A stretch of 64,000 nt of DNA from Bifidobacterium phasiani (GCF_019331775.1 NZ_JAHBBD010000002.1:124001-188000); one strand, 5' to 3'. Counted from the stretch's first letter, positions 43,446 through 52,489 are shown. Numbers and translations are program-made. Notes: a model not told the origin generated them from the letters alone.

Positions 43446-45560
43446 TCACCCGCGCTCGAACCGCAGCCCGCGCGCCAGCGGCGAATCCACCGGATGCGTC
43501 GACCCGTCGGGCCGCATGCCGAGCAGCAGCGCGGCCACCGCCACCGACGACGCGGCCGACCAGGCCTGCGGATGGCAGGCCGCCGGGTACGGCGCGGGCC
43601 CGCCGGCGCCGTCCTCCAGGGCGTCGCCCGCATACAGCTCCGGGATCTGGTAGTCGAACGCCTCGGCGGCGCGCACCAGGCCCTCGGCGATCCGCACGGC
43701 CTCGTCCACATGCCCCTCGGCGGCCAGCCCGTTCATCACGATCGCGCTGTCGTGCGCCCACACCGAGCCGCAGTGGTAGCTCTGCGGCCAGTAGCCGCCG
43801 GCGGCGCTGCTCATCGTGCGCACGCCGTAGCCGCTGAGCATCTCGGGGCTCGCCAGCCGGGCGGCCACGTCGCGCACGCCCCGCTCGTCGAGGATGCCGG
43901 TGCCGAGCAGATGCCCGATGTTGCTGGTCAGCGCGTCCACCGGCCGCTTGTCGCGGTCGAGCGCGATCGCCGGGTAGCGGCCGCGGCCGTCGTCGACCCA
44001 GAAGCGCTCGTTGAAGCGCCGCTTGAGCGTCGCCGCCCACGCGCGCCATTCGTCGCCGCCCGGCCGGCCGAAGCGGTCGAGCAGGTCGGCGCCGAGCATG
44101 GCCGCCTGGTAGGCGTAGCCCTGCACCTCGCACAGCGCGATCGGCCCGTCGGCGATGCTGCCGTCGTTCCAGCGCACCGAATCGCCGGAGTCCTTCCACC
44201 CCTGGTTGCTCAGGCCCTGCCCGGTGCGGTCCACGTATTCCAGGAACCCGTCGCCGTCGCAGTCGCCCCAGTCGCGCAGCCAGGCGAGCGCGGCCTCGAG
44301 GTTGGGCAGCAGCGCGCGCACCTCGTCCTCCGGCGCGCCCCAGCGCAGCGCCTCGGCGAGCGTGATGACCCACAGCGGCGTCGCGTCGATCGTGCCGTAG
44401 TACAGCGGCGGCAGGCTCATGCCGTCCTCGGCGAACGCGCCGGTGGACACGAGCTGTTCGCCGCGCAGCTCGTGCATGATCTTGCCGGGTTCGGCGTTCG
44501 TCGCGGCGTCGAGCTCGGTGGCCTGGAAGTGCGCGAGCGTGCGCAGCGTGCCCATCGCGGTGCGCGTGGTCAGCGGCAGCAGGAACCGCGCGGCCCACAG
44601 CGAGTCGCGACCGAACAGCGTGAAGAACCAGGGCGCGCCGGCGGCGAGGAACTCGTCGTCGGGCAGCGCGGGGACCGACAGGCGCAGGCCGGCCAGGTCG
44701 TCGAGCGAGGCGTTGACCCAGCGGCGCACGCGACTGTCGTCGGCGACGGCGCGCAGGCCGTCCCACGGGCAGGGCGTGCCCGCGGCGGCGACCACGGCGT
44801 CCGGCGCGGCCACCCGCACGCGCAGGCCGACGCCGGCGCGGCCGCGCGCGGGGACGGTCAGGGTCCAGCGGGCCGTGCAGACCAGGCCGTCGACGTCGAT
44901 CGCGACGGTCGGCGCGGTCCCGCGGTCGGCGGTCCCGGCGGCCGCATCGCAGGCTGCACCGCAATCCGCTCCGCCGGTTGCATCACCGACAGTTCCGCAG
45001 GTCTCGCCGCCCACCGGCTCGATCGTCACGGTCATGCCGCCGTATTCGGCGACCGCCGCGCCGTCGGCCGCGCGCAGCGCGATCGCGCCGCCGCTCGCCG
45101 CGGCGGAGGGCGCGCCGCCCTTGACCTCCTGCATCGTGGCCATGTCCAGGCCGATCGCGACCGACAGCGTGACGGTCCGCTCGCGGTCGGCGGCGCTGCG
45201 CACGTCGATCCGCTCGGTCAGCGCGTCGTGGGCGAGCTCGCGGCGTTCGTCCAGCCGCAGCTGCGGGTCGACGGTCGGGCCGTCGACGTTGCGCGCCACC
45301 ATCGAGGTCACGCTCGCGGCGCGGCGGGTCGTGCGCCAGGTCAGCGGGGTCGCGGGCTCGCCGTCCACGGCGACGCCGATCGAGGAGACGACGCGCGTGT
45401 CCGCGACGTAGAACCCGCCGATGCTGGCGGCCCCGGCGTGCGTGCCGCCGCCGGCCACCGTGCCGTCCGGGTCGCACCACAGCTGGGCGGGCGCGCAGAC
45501 CAGCGCCTTCATGTCGTGCATCCACGGCTGGCGGGGCTGTGCGTTGGTATGAGTTGTCAT
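43446..45560 (-). CDS. Glycogen-debranching-like glycosidase (amylo-alpha-1,6-glucosidase family)
   Basis: A 704-aa cytoplasmic enzyme with an N-terminal GDE_N_bis-like beta domain (about 1-260, including GGFYVADTRVVSS) and a C-terminal (alpha/alpha)6 barrel. Motifs include FFTLFGRDSLWAARF, QGWKDSGDSVRWNDG and YHCGSVWAHDSAI, with HPQAWSAASS near the end. The family covers amylo-alpha-1,6-glucosidases and related GH63-like enzymes; the exact linkage is not certain. It is the last gene of an operon with an ABC sugar importer, so it probably works on the imported oligosaccharide. Start at 45560 has GGAGAAACCC upstream. Confidence 0.87.
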   Translation of the reverse strand: MTTHTNAQPRQPWMHDMKALVCAPAQLWCDPDGTVAGGGTHAGAASIGGFYVADTRVVSSIGVAVDGEPATPLTWRTTRRAASVTSMVARNVDGPTVDPQLRLDERRELAHDALTERIDVRSAADRERTVTLSVAIGLDMATMQEVKGGAPSAAASGGAIALRAADGAAVAEYGGMTVTIEPVGGETCGTVGDATGGADCGAACDAAAGTADRGTAPTVAIDVDGLVCTARWTLTVPARGRAGVGLRVRVAAPDAVVAAAGTPCPWDGLRAVADDSRVRRWVNASLDDLAGLRLSVPALPDDEFLAAGAPWFFTLFGRDSLWAARFLLPLTTRTAMGTLRTLAHFQATELDAATNAEPGKIMHELRGEQLVSTGAFAEDGMSLPPLYYGTIDATPLWVITLAEALRWGAPEDEVRALLPNLEAALAWLRDWGDCDGDGFLEYVDRTGQGLSNQGWKDSGDSVRWNDGSIADGPIALCEVQGYAYQAAMLGADLLDRFGRPGGDEWRAWAATLKRRFNERFWVDDGRGRYPAIALDRDKRPVDALTSNIGHLLGTGILDERGVRDVAARLASPEMLSGYGVRTMSSAAGGYWPQSYHCGSVWAHDSAIVMNGLAAEGHVDEAVRIAEGLVRAAEAFDYQIPELYAGDALEDGAGGPAPYPAACHPQAWSAASSVAVAALLLGMRPDGSTHPVDSPLARGLRFERG

Positions 45561-45607
45561 GGGTTTCTCCGTTGTTGACGAGGGTCGGGGATCCGTGGGC
45601 CGCGGGC

Positions 45608-46507
45608 CTACTCCTTGACCGAGCCTTCCGACGTGTTCATGATCTTCTTCTGGAAGATGAAGAACAGCACCGCCACCGGGATGGTCATCACCACGGCCGC
45701 GCCGAGCTTGACCGGGTACTGGTTGCCGGAGCTGAGCTGTCCGCTGGCCAGCGAGGCGACGCCCTTGGTCAGGGTGGTCAGCTCGGTGGACTGCGTGGAG
45801 ACGATGAAGTGCGACAGCTCGTTCCACGAACCTTGGAACGACAGGATCGCGATCGTCACGAGCGAGGGCCGCGCCATCGGCAGCACGATCTGCCAGAAGA
45901 TGCGGAACGTGCCGGCCCGGTCGATCATCGCCTGCTCCTCGACGGAGCGCGGGATCGACTCGAAGAAGTTCTTCATGATGAACACGCCGGAGGCGTCGAT
46001 GAGCAGCGGCAGGATCATGCCCGCATAGCTGTCGTAGATGCCCAGGCTGTTGATGATGAGGAACTTCGGGATCAGCAGCACCACGCCGGGCACGCTCATC
46101 ACCGCGACGAGCAGCGCGAAGATGAGGTTGCGGCCGCGGAAGCGCAGGCGCGAGAGCGCGTAGCCGGCCAGCGAGTCGAAGAACACGCGGCACACCGTCA
46201 CCGCGATCGTGACGATGAACGAGTTCTTGAACCACAGCGGGAAGTCCGAGTTCAGGAACAGCCGCTCGTAGGCCGCGGTCGTCCAGGTCTCCGGGATCAG
46301 CGACACCGGGTTGGCGGTCGCGTCCGCGTCGGTCTTGAACGACGTGGCGATCTGGATGAGGAACGGCATGATGTAGACGACCGCGAGCGCGAGCAGCAGG
46401 ATGTACACCAGGAACCCGCTGTGCAGGATCCGGTACCACAGCGGCTCGTTCCGGCGCGGCCTGGCCGGGGCGGAGCCGGGTTCCGGCGAGGCGAAGTGCG
46501 TGGTCAT
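45608..46507 (-). CDS. ABC sugar importer permease, MalG type
   Basis: A 299-aa inner-membrane permease with about six helices. The EAA loop (EEQAMIDRAGTFRIFWQIVLP) that docks the ATPase is clear. No ATPase is encoded in the operon, so a shared MsmK-type ATPase elsewhere is likely. AGGAGGGG precedes the ATG, which overlaps the stop of the upstream permease gene by 4 bp (ATGA), indicating translational coupling. Confidence 0.93.
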   Translation of the reverse strand: MTTHFASPEPGSAPARPRRNEPLWYRILHSGFLVYILLLALAVVYIMPFLIQIATSFKTDADATANPVSLIPETWTTAAYERLFLNSDFPLWFKNSFIVTIAVTVCRVFFDSLAGYALSRLRFRGRNLIFALLVAVMSVPGVVLLIPKFLIINSLGIYDSYAGMILPLLIDASGVFIMKNFFESIPRSVEEQAMIDRAGTFRIFWQIVLPMARPSLVTIAILSFQGSWNELSHFIVSTQSTELTTLTKGVASLASGQLSSGNQYPVKLGAAVVMTIPVAVLFFIFQKKIMNTSEGSVKE

Positions 46508-47760
46508 CGTGCCCCTCCTTCCTGGGGTTTGCCGCCTGCGGCGGCCGTCGCGGCGCCGCCCATGGCCGCGGCGACCTTCGGGTCGACCGGGCCGGAGCCG
46601 TGAGAGCCGAGCGAGAGCACCTCGGCCCGGCTCATCGAGCGGGCCTCCGCCTTCATCGCCTCGTAGTCGCGGCGCTTGCGGCGGGAGAGCTTCTTGTCCT
46701 TCATCACCCAGCGCTGCAGCGCGTTCATCACGATGATGATCAGGAACAGGATGAACGCGATCGCGGCGCCCCTGCCCCACTTCTGGCTGTTGAACGCGGC
46801 GCTGTACGACAGGTAGGCGGGCGTGAGCGTGGTCTTGGCCGGGCCGCCCTGCGTGCCGGTGTAGATCTGGTCGAACACCTGCCAGGTGCCGATGATGCCG
46901 AGCGTGACCACGGTGAAGATCGTGGGCTTGAGCTGCGGGACGGTGACCTTCCACAGCCGCTGCCACGAGCTGGCGCCGTCCATGATCGCGGCCTCCTCGG
47001 TGGCCTCGCCGATGTTCTGCAGCGCGGCGATGAACATGAGCATGTAGGTGCCGGAGGTGGTGAACACGACCATGAGGATGATCGCGAACATCGCGACCGA
47101 CGGGCCGGAGAGCCACTCCCAGAGGCTCACGCCGAGGAACTTGTGGCCGGTCAGGAACGCCGGGCCCTGCTCGACGCCGAACTTCGACAGCAGGATGTGG
47201 ATCAGGCCGCGCGAGTCGTTGAACCAGTTCGGGCCGTTGACGCCGAACCACTTGAGCACCGCGTTGATGGAGCCGGAGGCGTTGAACAGGAACAGCCACA
47301 GCACGGTGATGGCCACGGAGCTGGTCACCGACGGGAAGTAGAACGCGGTGCGGAAGAACCCGCGGGCCTTGAGCGCGCGGCGGTTGACCAGCACGGCCAG
47401 CAGCAGCGCGAGCAGCGTCTGCAGCGGGATGACCAGGATCGTGTACCACAGGTTGTTGCGGATCGCGGTACCGAAGTCGCTCTGCGCCAGGCCGGGCTCG
47501 GTGAGCACCTCGGCGTAGTTGCCCAGGCCGATGAAGCTGACGTTGGAGCCGAACGGCGAACCGCGGCCGCTCCAGTCGGAGAAGCTCACCCACAGGGCCA
47601 TGACGATCGGCACGACGAGGAACAGGCCGAGGATGATGATCATCGGCGCGACGAACAGCCAGCCGGAGATCTCCTCGTTGCGCCGGTTGATGCGGCGGAC
47701 CGGCACCGCCTTCTTCGCTCGCTTCGACTTCGCCGCCGGCGAGCGGAATGTGTGTTTCAT
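46504..47760 (-). CDS. ABC sugar importer permease, MalF type
   Basis: A 418-aa inner-membrane permease. A charged N-terminus is followed by six to seven helices and the EAA loop (TEEAAIMDGASSWQRLWKVTVP). The C-terminus is unusually long, about 70 residues past the last helix, rich in charged residues and then Gly/Ala. ATG at 47760 follows AAGGGAG; a seven-residue longer start is possible. It is the second gene of the binding-protein operon. Confidence 0.93.
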   Translation of the reverse strand: MKHTFRSPAAKSKRAKKAVPVRRINRRNEEISGWLFVAPMIIILGLFLVVPIVMALWVSFSDWSGRGSPFGSNVSFIGLGNYAEVLTEPGLAQSDFGTAIRNNLWYTILVIPLQTLLALLLAVLVNRRALKARGFFRTAFYFPSVTSSVAITVLWLFLFNASGSINAVLKWFGVNGPNWFNDSRGLIHILLSKFGVEQGPAFLTGHKFLGVSLWEWLSGPSVAMFAIILMVVFTTSGTYMLMFIAALQNIGEATEEAAIMDGASSWQRLWKVTVPQLKPTIFTVVTLGIIGTWQVFDQIYTGTQGGPAKTTLTPAYLSYSAAFNSQKWGRGAAIAFILFLIIIVMNALQRWVMKDKKLSRRKRRDYEAMKAEARSMSRAEVLSLGSHGSGPVDPKVAAAMGGAATAAAGGKPQEGGAR

Positions 47761-47838
47761 CTCGTGTTCTCCCTTGGACAAGGGTCGCGGTCGCGGTGGC
47801 GAGGCGGCCCGGCGATGGCTGGCGGGCGGGGCCCGCGG

Positions 47839-47873
47839 GGCCGGGGCGGCCGTCTCGGGCCGCCGCCCCGGCC
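47839..47873 (-). other. Intra-operon hairpin after binding-protein gene
   Basis: A perfect 12-bp GC stem (47839-47850 with 47862-47873) with an 11-nt loop, 50 bp past the stop of the binding-protein gene. Such hairpins often stabilise the upstream message and lower permease expression. Confidence 0.6.
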
Positions 47874-47922
47874 GTCGGTCCCGGCGCTGGGTGCAGGCCG
47901 GGACCGGGGCGGATCCGGGAGG

Positions 47923-49170
47923 TCAGAGGATGGCCTCGAGGTTCGTCTGGGTCTCGTCGAGGATGGACGTGACCTCGGTGTTCGCCAGGTTCTCCAGCTT
48001 GGCGTTGAAGTCGGTGATGACGTCGGCGGCGCCGTTGGCGGTCGGCACGGTCACCGAGTACTCCAGGCCGGCCATGAAGGCGCTGAGCTCGGGGTAGGCC
48101 TCGGTCCAGGCGTCGGACAGGGTCGTGGTGGCCGGCATGATGCCGAACGCGTCCGCGAAGTCCATGACCACGTCGTCGCTGGTCAGGTACTCGACCAGGT
48201 CGATGGCGCCCTGCTGGTTCGGGCTGTCGGCCGCGATGCCCCAGCCGTTGGTGAAGTGCATCGTGCCCTTGCCGGCCGGGCCGGCGGGCAGCTCGACGAC
48301 GGTGTAGTCGACGTCCGGGTAGTCGACGCTCATGCTGCCGGTCAGCCAATTGCCCTCGATGGCCATGACGGCGGCGCCGGAGCCGAAGGCCTCGCCGCCC
48401 CAGCCGTAGCCGAGGTCGGCCGCGGTCGCGACGTCGCCGGTGGCGAGCAGGTCCTTGACCTCCTGCAGGCCCTCGACGCTCTCCTCGGAGTTGGCGATGG
48501 CCTCGGTGCCGTCGTCGCTGACCAAGCCGCCGCCGGCCTGCTTCATGAACACGCCGATGCGCGCGTACTCACCGCTGAAGGTCAGGCCGACGTGATCGCC
48601 GTCGGTCAGCCGGGCGCACAGCGTCTCGAGCTCGTCCCAGGTGGTCGGGTAGTCGGCCTCGGTCAGGCCGGCCGCGGCCCACAGGTCGTCGTTGATGAAC
48701 AGCTGCAGCGTGGAGACGTCCTTCGGGGCGGCGTACAGCTCGCCGTCGATCGTGAAGGTCTGCAGCAGGTTGTCGTAGAAGTCGTCCTTGTTCTCCAGGT
48801 AGTCGCCGTAGGCCAGCAGCGAGCCGTTCTCCGCGAAGCCGGCGGTCTGCTCGGGGGCCAGGTAGAACACGTCGGCCGGGTCGCCGCCGGCGAAGCCCTG
48901 CGACAGCTGCTGGGACAGGTCGCTGGCGACCACGACCTCGGCGCTCTGGCCGGACTGCTCGGACCAGTCGGCCACGGCCTTCTCGACGGCCTGGGTCTCG
49001 GCGTCGCCGGAGGAGCCGATCAGGACGGTCAGGGTCTGCGAGGTGTCGTTAGTCAGGCCGCCGTCCGCGTTGGCGTCGGAGTCGTCGTCGAAGCCGCTGC
49101 CGCCGCAGCCCGCCAGCATGAGCATGCCCGCCGTGGACGCCGCGAGCGCCGCCGTGATCTTCTTTCTCAT
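47923..49170 (-). CDS. ABC sugar importer lipoprotein (solute-binding protein)
   Basis: A 415-aa extracellular lipoprotein of the family 1 solute-binding type. The signal peptide ends in lipobox LAGC, so the Cys is lipidated. The rest is a two-lobed binding fold (including AVMAIEGNWLTGSM and YLTSDDVVMDFADAFG). It is the first gene of the operon with two permeases and a glycosidase. ATG at 49170 has GAAAGGA upstream. The ligand is unknown; an alpha-gluco-oligosaccharide would fit the operon enzyme. An operator-like site lies 57 bp upstream. Confidence 0.93.
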   Translation of the reverse strand: MRKKITAALAASTAGMLMLAGCGGSGFDDDSDANADGGLTNDTSQTLTVLIGSSGDAETQAVEKAVADWSEQSGQSAEVVVASDLSQQLSQGFAGGDPADVFYLAPEQTAGFAENGSLLAYGDYLENKDDFYDNLLQTFTIDGELYAAPKDVSTLQLFINDDLWAAAGLTEADYPTTWDELETLCARLTDGDHVGLTFSGEYARIGVFMKQAGGGLVSDDGTEAIANSEESVEGLQEVKDLLATGDVATAADLGYGWGGEAFGSGAAVMAIEGNWLTGSMSVDYPDVDYTVVELPAGPAGKGTMHFTNGWGIAADSPNQQGAIDLVEYLTSDDVVMDFADAFGIMPATTTLSDAWTEAYPELSAFMAGLEYSVTVPTANGAADVITDFNAKLENLANTEVTSILDETQTNLEAIL

Positions 49171-49226
49171 CGTTGAGTCCTTTCGTTCCTTTCCGGGGCC
49201 GTGCGACCCCGGATCCACCTACCGGC

Positions 49227-49242
49227 TTTTTGAACGTTACAA
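49227..49242. promoter_or_regulatory. Operator-like site 1 of third LacI regulator
   Basis: TTTTTGAACGTTACAA; its inverse shares the CGTTC core and A/T flanks with the sites at 49338 and 49486. It lies just before the binding-protein gene. Confidence 0.5.
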
Positions 49243-49337
49243 TTTTGAGGCGCACGAAACACCGCGTCAATCGCGGCGACTTGTCGGTCTGCTGGGTGCC
49301 GTGCACAGCGTTCCTCGTTGATGTGTGCGACTCGGAA

Positions 49338-49353
49338 TTTTTACGTTCCAAAA
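49338..49353. promoter_or_regulatory. Operator-like site 2 of third LacI regulator
   Basis: TTTTTACGTTCCAAAA, midway in the divergent promoter region, sharing CGTTC and flanking A/T with sites 1 and 3. Confidence 0.5.
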
Positions 49354-49485
49354 GCACTCCCTACGATAGCACCCACCGCACGCATCCGTCAAATCGGCGG
49401 ACGGAGGCGGCGGCAGGGGAATCGCCCATGCGGCGCGCGGCGTGTACACTCGAATCAGGAGTCACAGGGAGCCGCCGTCCGAGCG

Positions 49486-49503
49486 CGTTCGAACGATACA
49501 AAA
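49486..49503. promoter_or_regulatory. Operator-like site 3 of third LacI regulator
   Basis: CGTTCGAACGATACAAAA, 17 bp before the start codon of the LacI gene. The inverse of its right part gives TTGTAT-CGTTC, matching site 1. Autoregulation is likely. Confidence 0.5.
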
Positions 49504-49519
49504 CAACAAAGGGGGAACC

Positions 49520-50599
49520 ATGGTCAGCATCAAGGACGTCGCCCGCCGCGCCGGGGTCTCCCCGCAGACCGTGTCCAACAGCCTGAACAACCCCGCCATC
49601 GTCAAGCCGGCCACCCGCAGGCTCGTCATCGAGGCCATCGAGCAGCTCGGCTACACGCCCAACGCCTCGGCCCGCCGCCTGCGCACCCAGCGCAGCAACA
49701 CCATCGCCATCGGCATCGCGCCCGTCAGCTACTCGCGCATCTACGACCGGCTGCTGCACGCGCTCGTCACAGAGGCCGACGCGCACGACATCCGCGTCAT
49801 CCTGTACAAGACCGACTCCAAGCAGGAGGAGCTGCGCCAGTTCGAGGCGCTCACCCGCGGCGGCGACGTCGACTCGTTCGTGCTCACCGACACCGAGCAC
49901 GGCGACCCGCGACTGCCCTGGCTCATCGAGCACCACCAGGCGTTCGTGCTGTTCGGCCGCCCGTGGGGCGTGGCGGACATGTACGACCCGCTCGTGCCCT
50001 GGGTCGACGTCGACGGGCGGCAGGGCATCGCCGACATGACGCGGCACCTGATCCTGCACGGGCGCAAGCATATCGGATTCATCGGGTGGCCCGGGCTTTC
50101 CGGCACGGGCGCCGACCGCCGCTCCGGCTGGCAGCGCACCCTGCTCGACGCCCGGATGGCGCGGCCCGACGAGCTCGACAGCCTGTGCGCCTACGGCGAG
50201 GACCGCATCGGCGCCGGACAGGCCGCCTGCGTCGCGCTGCTCGAGCAGCGGCCCGACGTCGACGCCATCGTCTGCGTCAGCGACACGCTCGCCACCGGCG
50301 CGATCATGGCGCTGCCGCGCGAATGCGACATCGTCGTCACCGGATTCGACAACACCGCCTCCGCCCAGTCGCTCGAGTTCCCCACCGTCGACCAGCCGCT
50401 CACCGAAAGCGCCCGGCAGATCGTGCGCATCATCCGCGAGCAGCTCGACGCGCGCGCCGCAGGCGGCGCGACGGCGGGACGGGACGCCGCGGCGGGCGCG
50501 GGGGCCGGCAATTCAGGAGCCGGTGGTTCGGGGGCCGGCGGCGAGGGCGACGGGGACCAGCTGCATGTGCTGCTGAAGCCGACGATCGTCGTCGGATAG
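49520..50599 (+). CDS. LacI-family transcriptional regulator (359 aa)
   Basis: A LacI/GalR-type repressor, divergent from the ABC importer operon that it likely controls. The HTH is MVSIKDVARRAGVSPQTVS, the hinge NASARRLRTQRS, followed by the effector domain (including VTGFDNTASAQSLEFPTVDQP). Near the C-terminus a Gly/Ala-rich insertion (about 308-345) interrupts the usual fold. ATG at 49520 follows AAAGGGGGA. Three operator-like sites lie in the promoter region. Confidence 0.92.
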   Translation: MVSIKDVARRAGVSPQTVSNSLNNPAIVKPATRRLVIEAIEQLGYTPNASARRLRTQRSNTIAIGIAPVSYSRIYDRLLHALVTEADAHDIRVILYKTDSKQEELRQFEALTRGGDVDSFVLTDTEHGDPRLPWLIEHHQAFVLFGRPWGVADMYDPLVPWVDVDGRQGIADMTRHLILHGRKHIGFIGWPGLSGTGADRRSGWQRTLLDARMARPDELDSLCAYGEDRIGAGQAACVALLEQRPDVDAIVCVSDTLATGAIMALPRECDIVVTGFDNTASAQSLEFPTVDQPLTESARQIVRIIREQLDARAAGGATAGRDAAAGAGAGNSGAGGSGAGGEGDGDQLHVLLKPTIVVG

Positions 50600-51079
50600 T
50601 CGCGGCCGATCGCCGGCGGGCGGCCACGGGCCGGCCCGGAGCCGCGCAGGATCCACGGGACCGCAACACCAACCGACGCGACCCGCCGCATAGCTCGCCG
50701 GCGCGCCCCTCTCCCCCAAACGCACAATGTGCATTCGCCGTCAATGAGCACGCCCGGCAATCGTCACGCCCTCCCCCAAACGCACAATGTGCACGAGGCC
50801 GAGAGTCGCTTTGCCCATACAGCGCCCCGTAATCCTTCGCCACGACTTCCCCGATCAAACGCACAATGTGCGCAGCGTCACGAATACGAGACAGGCGACG
50901 GCGATTCGGCGGCATCGATTCCCCAAAGAGCGCCGGCTCCGGATGACGGAAGACGCTGCCGACACGCCATCTTGTTGTAACTTTTGACATTACATCTTGA
51001 ATGATGCATACTGTTCGTTGTAAGCGCGGTGATTACAACAAATCGACACCGTCATCCCAACGTCGAAAGGCAGAAAACC
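50600..51079. other. Intergenic region with three CACAATGTG motifs
   Basis: A 480-bp gap. ACGCACAATGTGC occurs at 50720, 50780 and 50859, the first two exactly 60 bp apart and both preceded by CTCCCCCAA. No gene is supported; the right end holds the promoter of the NmrA-like gene. Confidence 0.75.
50976..51039 (+). promoter_or_regulatory. Promoter flanked by TTGTAA inverted repeats
   Basis: TTGACA (50984-50989) and CATACT (51007-51012), 17 bp apart, form a promoter. TGTAA/TTACA arms (50976-50980 and 50990-50994) enclose the -35 box, and GTTGTAA/TTACAAC arms (51017-51023 and 51033-51039) lie just after the -10. Repression by a dimeric regulator is likely, of MarR/HxlR type by layout; no such gene is adjacent. 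Confidence 0.6.
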
Positions 51080-51709
51080 ATGAAGATTGCAGTTATTTGC
51101 GCCAACGGCAAGGCCGGCCGGCTCATCACCAAGGAAGCGGTTGACCGCGGACTCGATGTTACCGCCGTTGTTCGCAACGAGAACAAGACCGTCGCCCCGA
51201 AGGCCATCGTCAAGGACCTGTACGACCTGACCGCGGCCGACCTCCAAGGCTTCGACGTCGTCATCGACGCCTTCGGCGCCTGGGCCGAGGACACGCTGCC
51301 CCAGCACGGCACCTCGCTCAAGCACCTGTGCGACATCCTCTCCGGCACCGACACCCGCCTGCTGGTCGTCGGCGGCGCCGGCAGCCTGTACACCGACGCC
51401 GAACACACCACGCGCGTGGCCGACGGTCCGGCGTTCCCCGACGCGTTCAAGCCGCTCGCCGCCGCCATGGGCCAGGCGCTGCAGGAGCTGCGCGCCCGCG
51501 ACGACGTGCGCTGGACCTACATCAGCCCCGCCGCCGACTTCCAGGCCGACGGCGAGCGCACCGGCTCGTACATCCTGGGCGGCGAGGAGCTCACGCTCAA
51601 CGAGCGCGGCGAAAGCGTCATCAGCTACGCCGACTATGCGATCGCCATGGTCGACGAGGCCGTCAAGGGCGACCACATCCGCCAGCGCATCAGCGTCATC
51701 GCGGCCTGA
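51080..51709 (+). CDS. NAD(P)-binding NmrA-like oxidoreductase
   Basis: A 209-aa Rossmann-fold protein of the atypical SDR (SDR_a5, NAD(P)H-binding) group. The dinucleotide motif is VICANGKAGRLITKEA near the N-terminus, and LLVVGGAGSLYTD and YISPAADF are family segments. The SDR catalytic Tyr-x-x-x-Lys is not seen, so it may act as a redox sensor or quinone-type reductase. ATG at 51080 follows GAAAGGCAG. Expression is probably controlled by the inverted repeats around its promoter. Confidence 0.88.
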   Translation: MKIAVICANGKAGRLITKEAVDRGLDVTAVVRNENKTVAPKAIVKDLYDLTAADLQGFDVVIDAFGAWAEDTLPQHGTSLKHLCDILSGTDTRLLVVGGAGSLYTDAEHTTRVADGPAFPDAFKPLAAAMGQALQELRARDDVRWTYISPAADFQADGERTGSYILGGEELTLNERGESVISYADYAIAMVDEAVKGDHIRQRISVIAA

Positions 51710-51764
51710 GCGCCTCACGGACACAGAAACCATCCCACACGCTGCGCGCACGTAATCAATGTGC

Positions 51765-51944
51765 ATTAGGTGTAGCGGATTCGGGACCTTGCGAACATCC
51801 ATCCGCACTAGGTGAGGCAGCCCGGCGCGGACACCTCAAGTATCGATGGCGGAATACCGCCATCGATACTCGGGGTGTTCCGAACCGGATACCCCAGCTA
51901 ACGCAGATAGGTGTCTGCACACCCCCAAATCCGCCACACCTAAT
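51765..51944. repeat. Large palindromic element, copy A (180 bp)
   Basis: The ends ATTAGGTGTAGCGGAT and its near-perfect inverse lie at 51765 and 51944. The element is symmetric around 51854.5, where a perfect 14-bp hairpin (51839-51852 with 51857-51870) has an AATA loop. The arms match along most of their length with scattered mismatches. It is non-coding. Confidence 0.9.
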
Positions 51945-52092
51945 CAAGATGCCCCGCCCCAGACCTCAGCAAGAGGCGCGGGACGGGGCACATTGTGCCG
52001 GATCGCGCCACCCGAACGCCCCGGCTACCGTCGCACGCGGCGACGCATGGCCGCAAACCCGCCGGCACCGGCATCATTACCGGCATACATGC

Positions 52093-52274
52093 ATTAGGTG
52101 TAGTGGATTCGGCGCCTTGCAGACATCCACCTGCATTAGGTGAGGCAGCCTGGCGCGGGCACCTCAAGTATCGATGCCGGTATTCTGCCATCGATACTTG
52201 AGGTGCGCCGGATTAAGTGCCTCAGCTAACGCAGATGGATGTCTGCATACTCGCAAATCCGCCACACCTAATCG
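52093..52274. repeat. Large palindromic element, copy B (182 bp)
   Basis: A second, directly repeated copy of element A, 148 bp further on. The ends are again ATTAGGTG and CACCTAAT. The central arms (52160-52176 with 52189-52205) are a perfect 17-bp stem. Each arm also holds a small hairpin of type GCAGA-CATCCA-TCTGC. Confidence 0.9.
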
Positions 52275-52489
52275 AGATACGCCCCTCGGACCGTCGATGG
52301 ACGTCAATATGGCCGGCAACGGGCCCCACCGGACCTCGCCAGCGCCCGGACGGCACCGTTGGCGCCCCACCGACCGCCCGACGATTCGCCGACGATTCGC
52401 CGACGATTCCCAACCGAACCGGACGCATGGCCCGCTCCGGCCCAGCAGTCCGGCGCCACGGCCAGGGCTGCGGCCGGCCGCCCGCCCGA

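Larger units (their letters stand above)
51710..52489. other. Intergenic region holding two large palindromes
   Basis: No gene is supported in this 780-bp gap. It consists mainly of palindromic elements A and B, with a perfect GCACATTGTGC palindrome at 51988-51998 between them. Confidence 0.7.
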
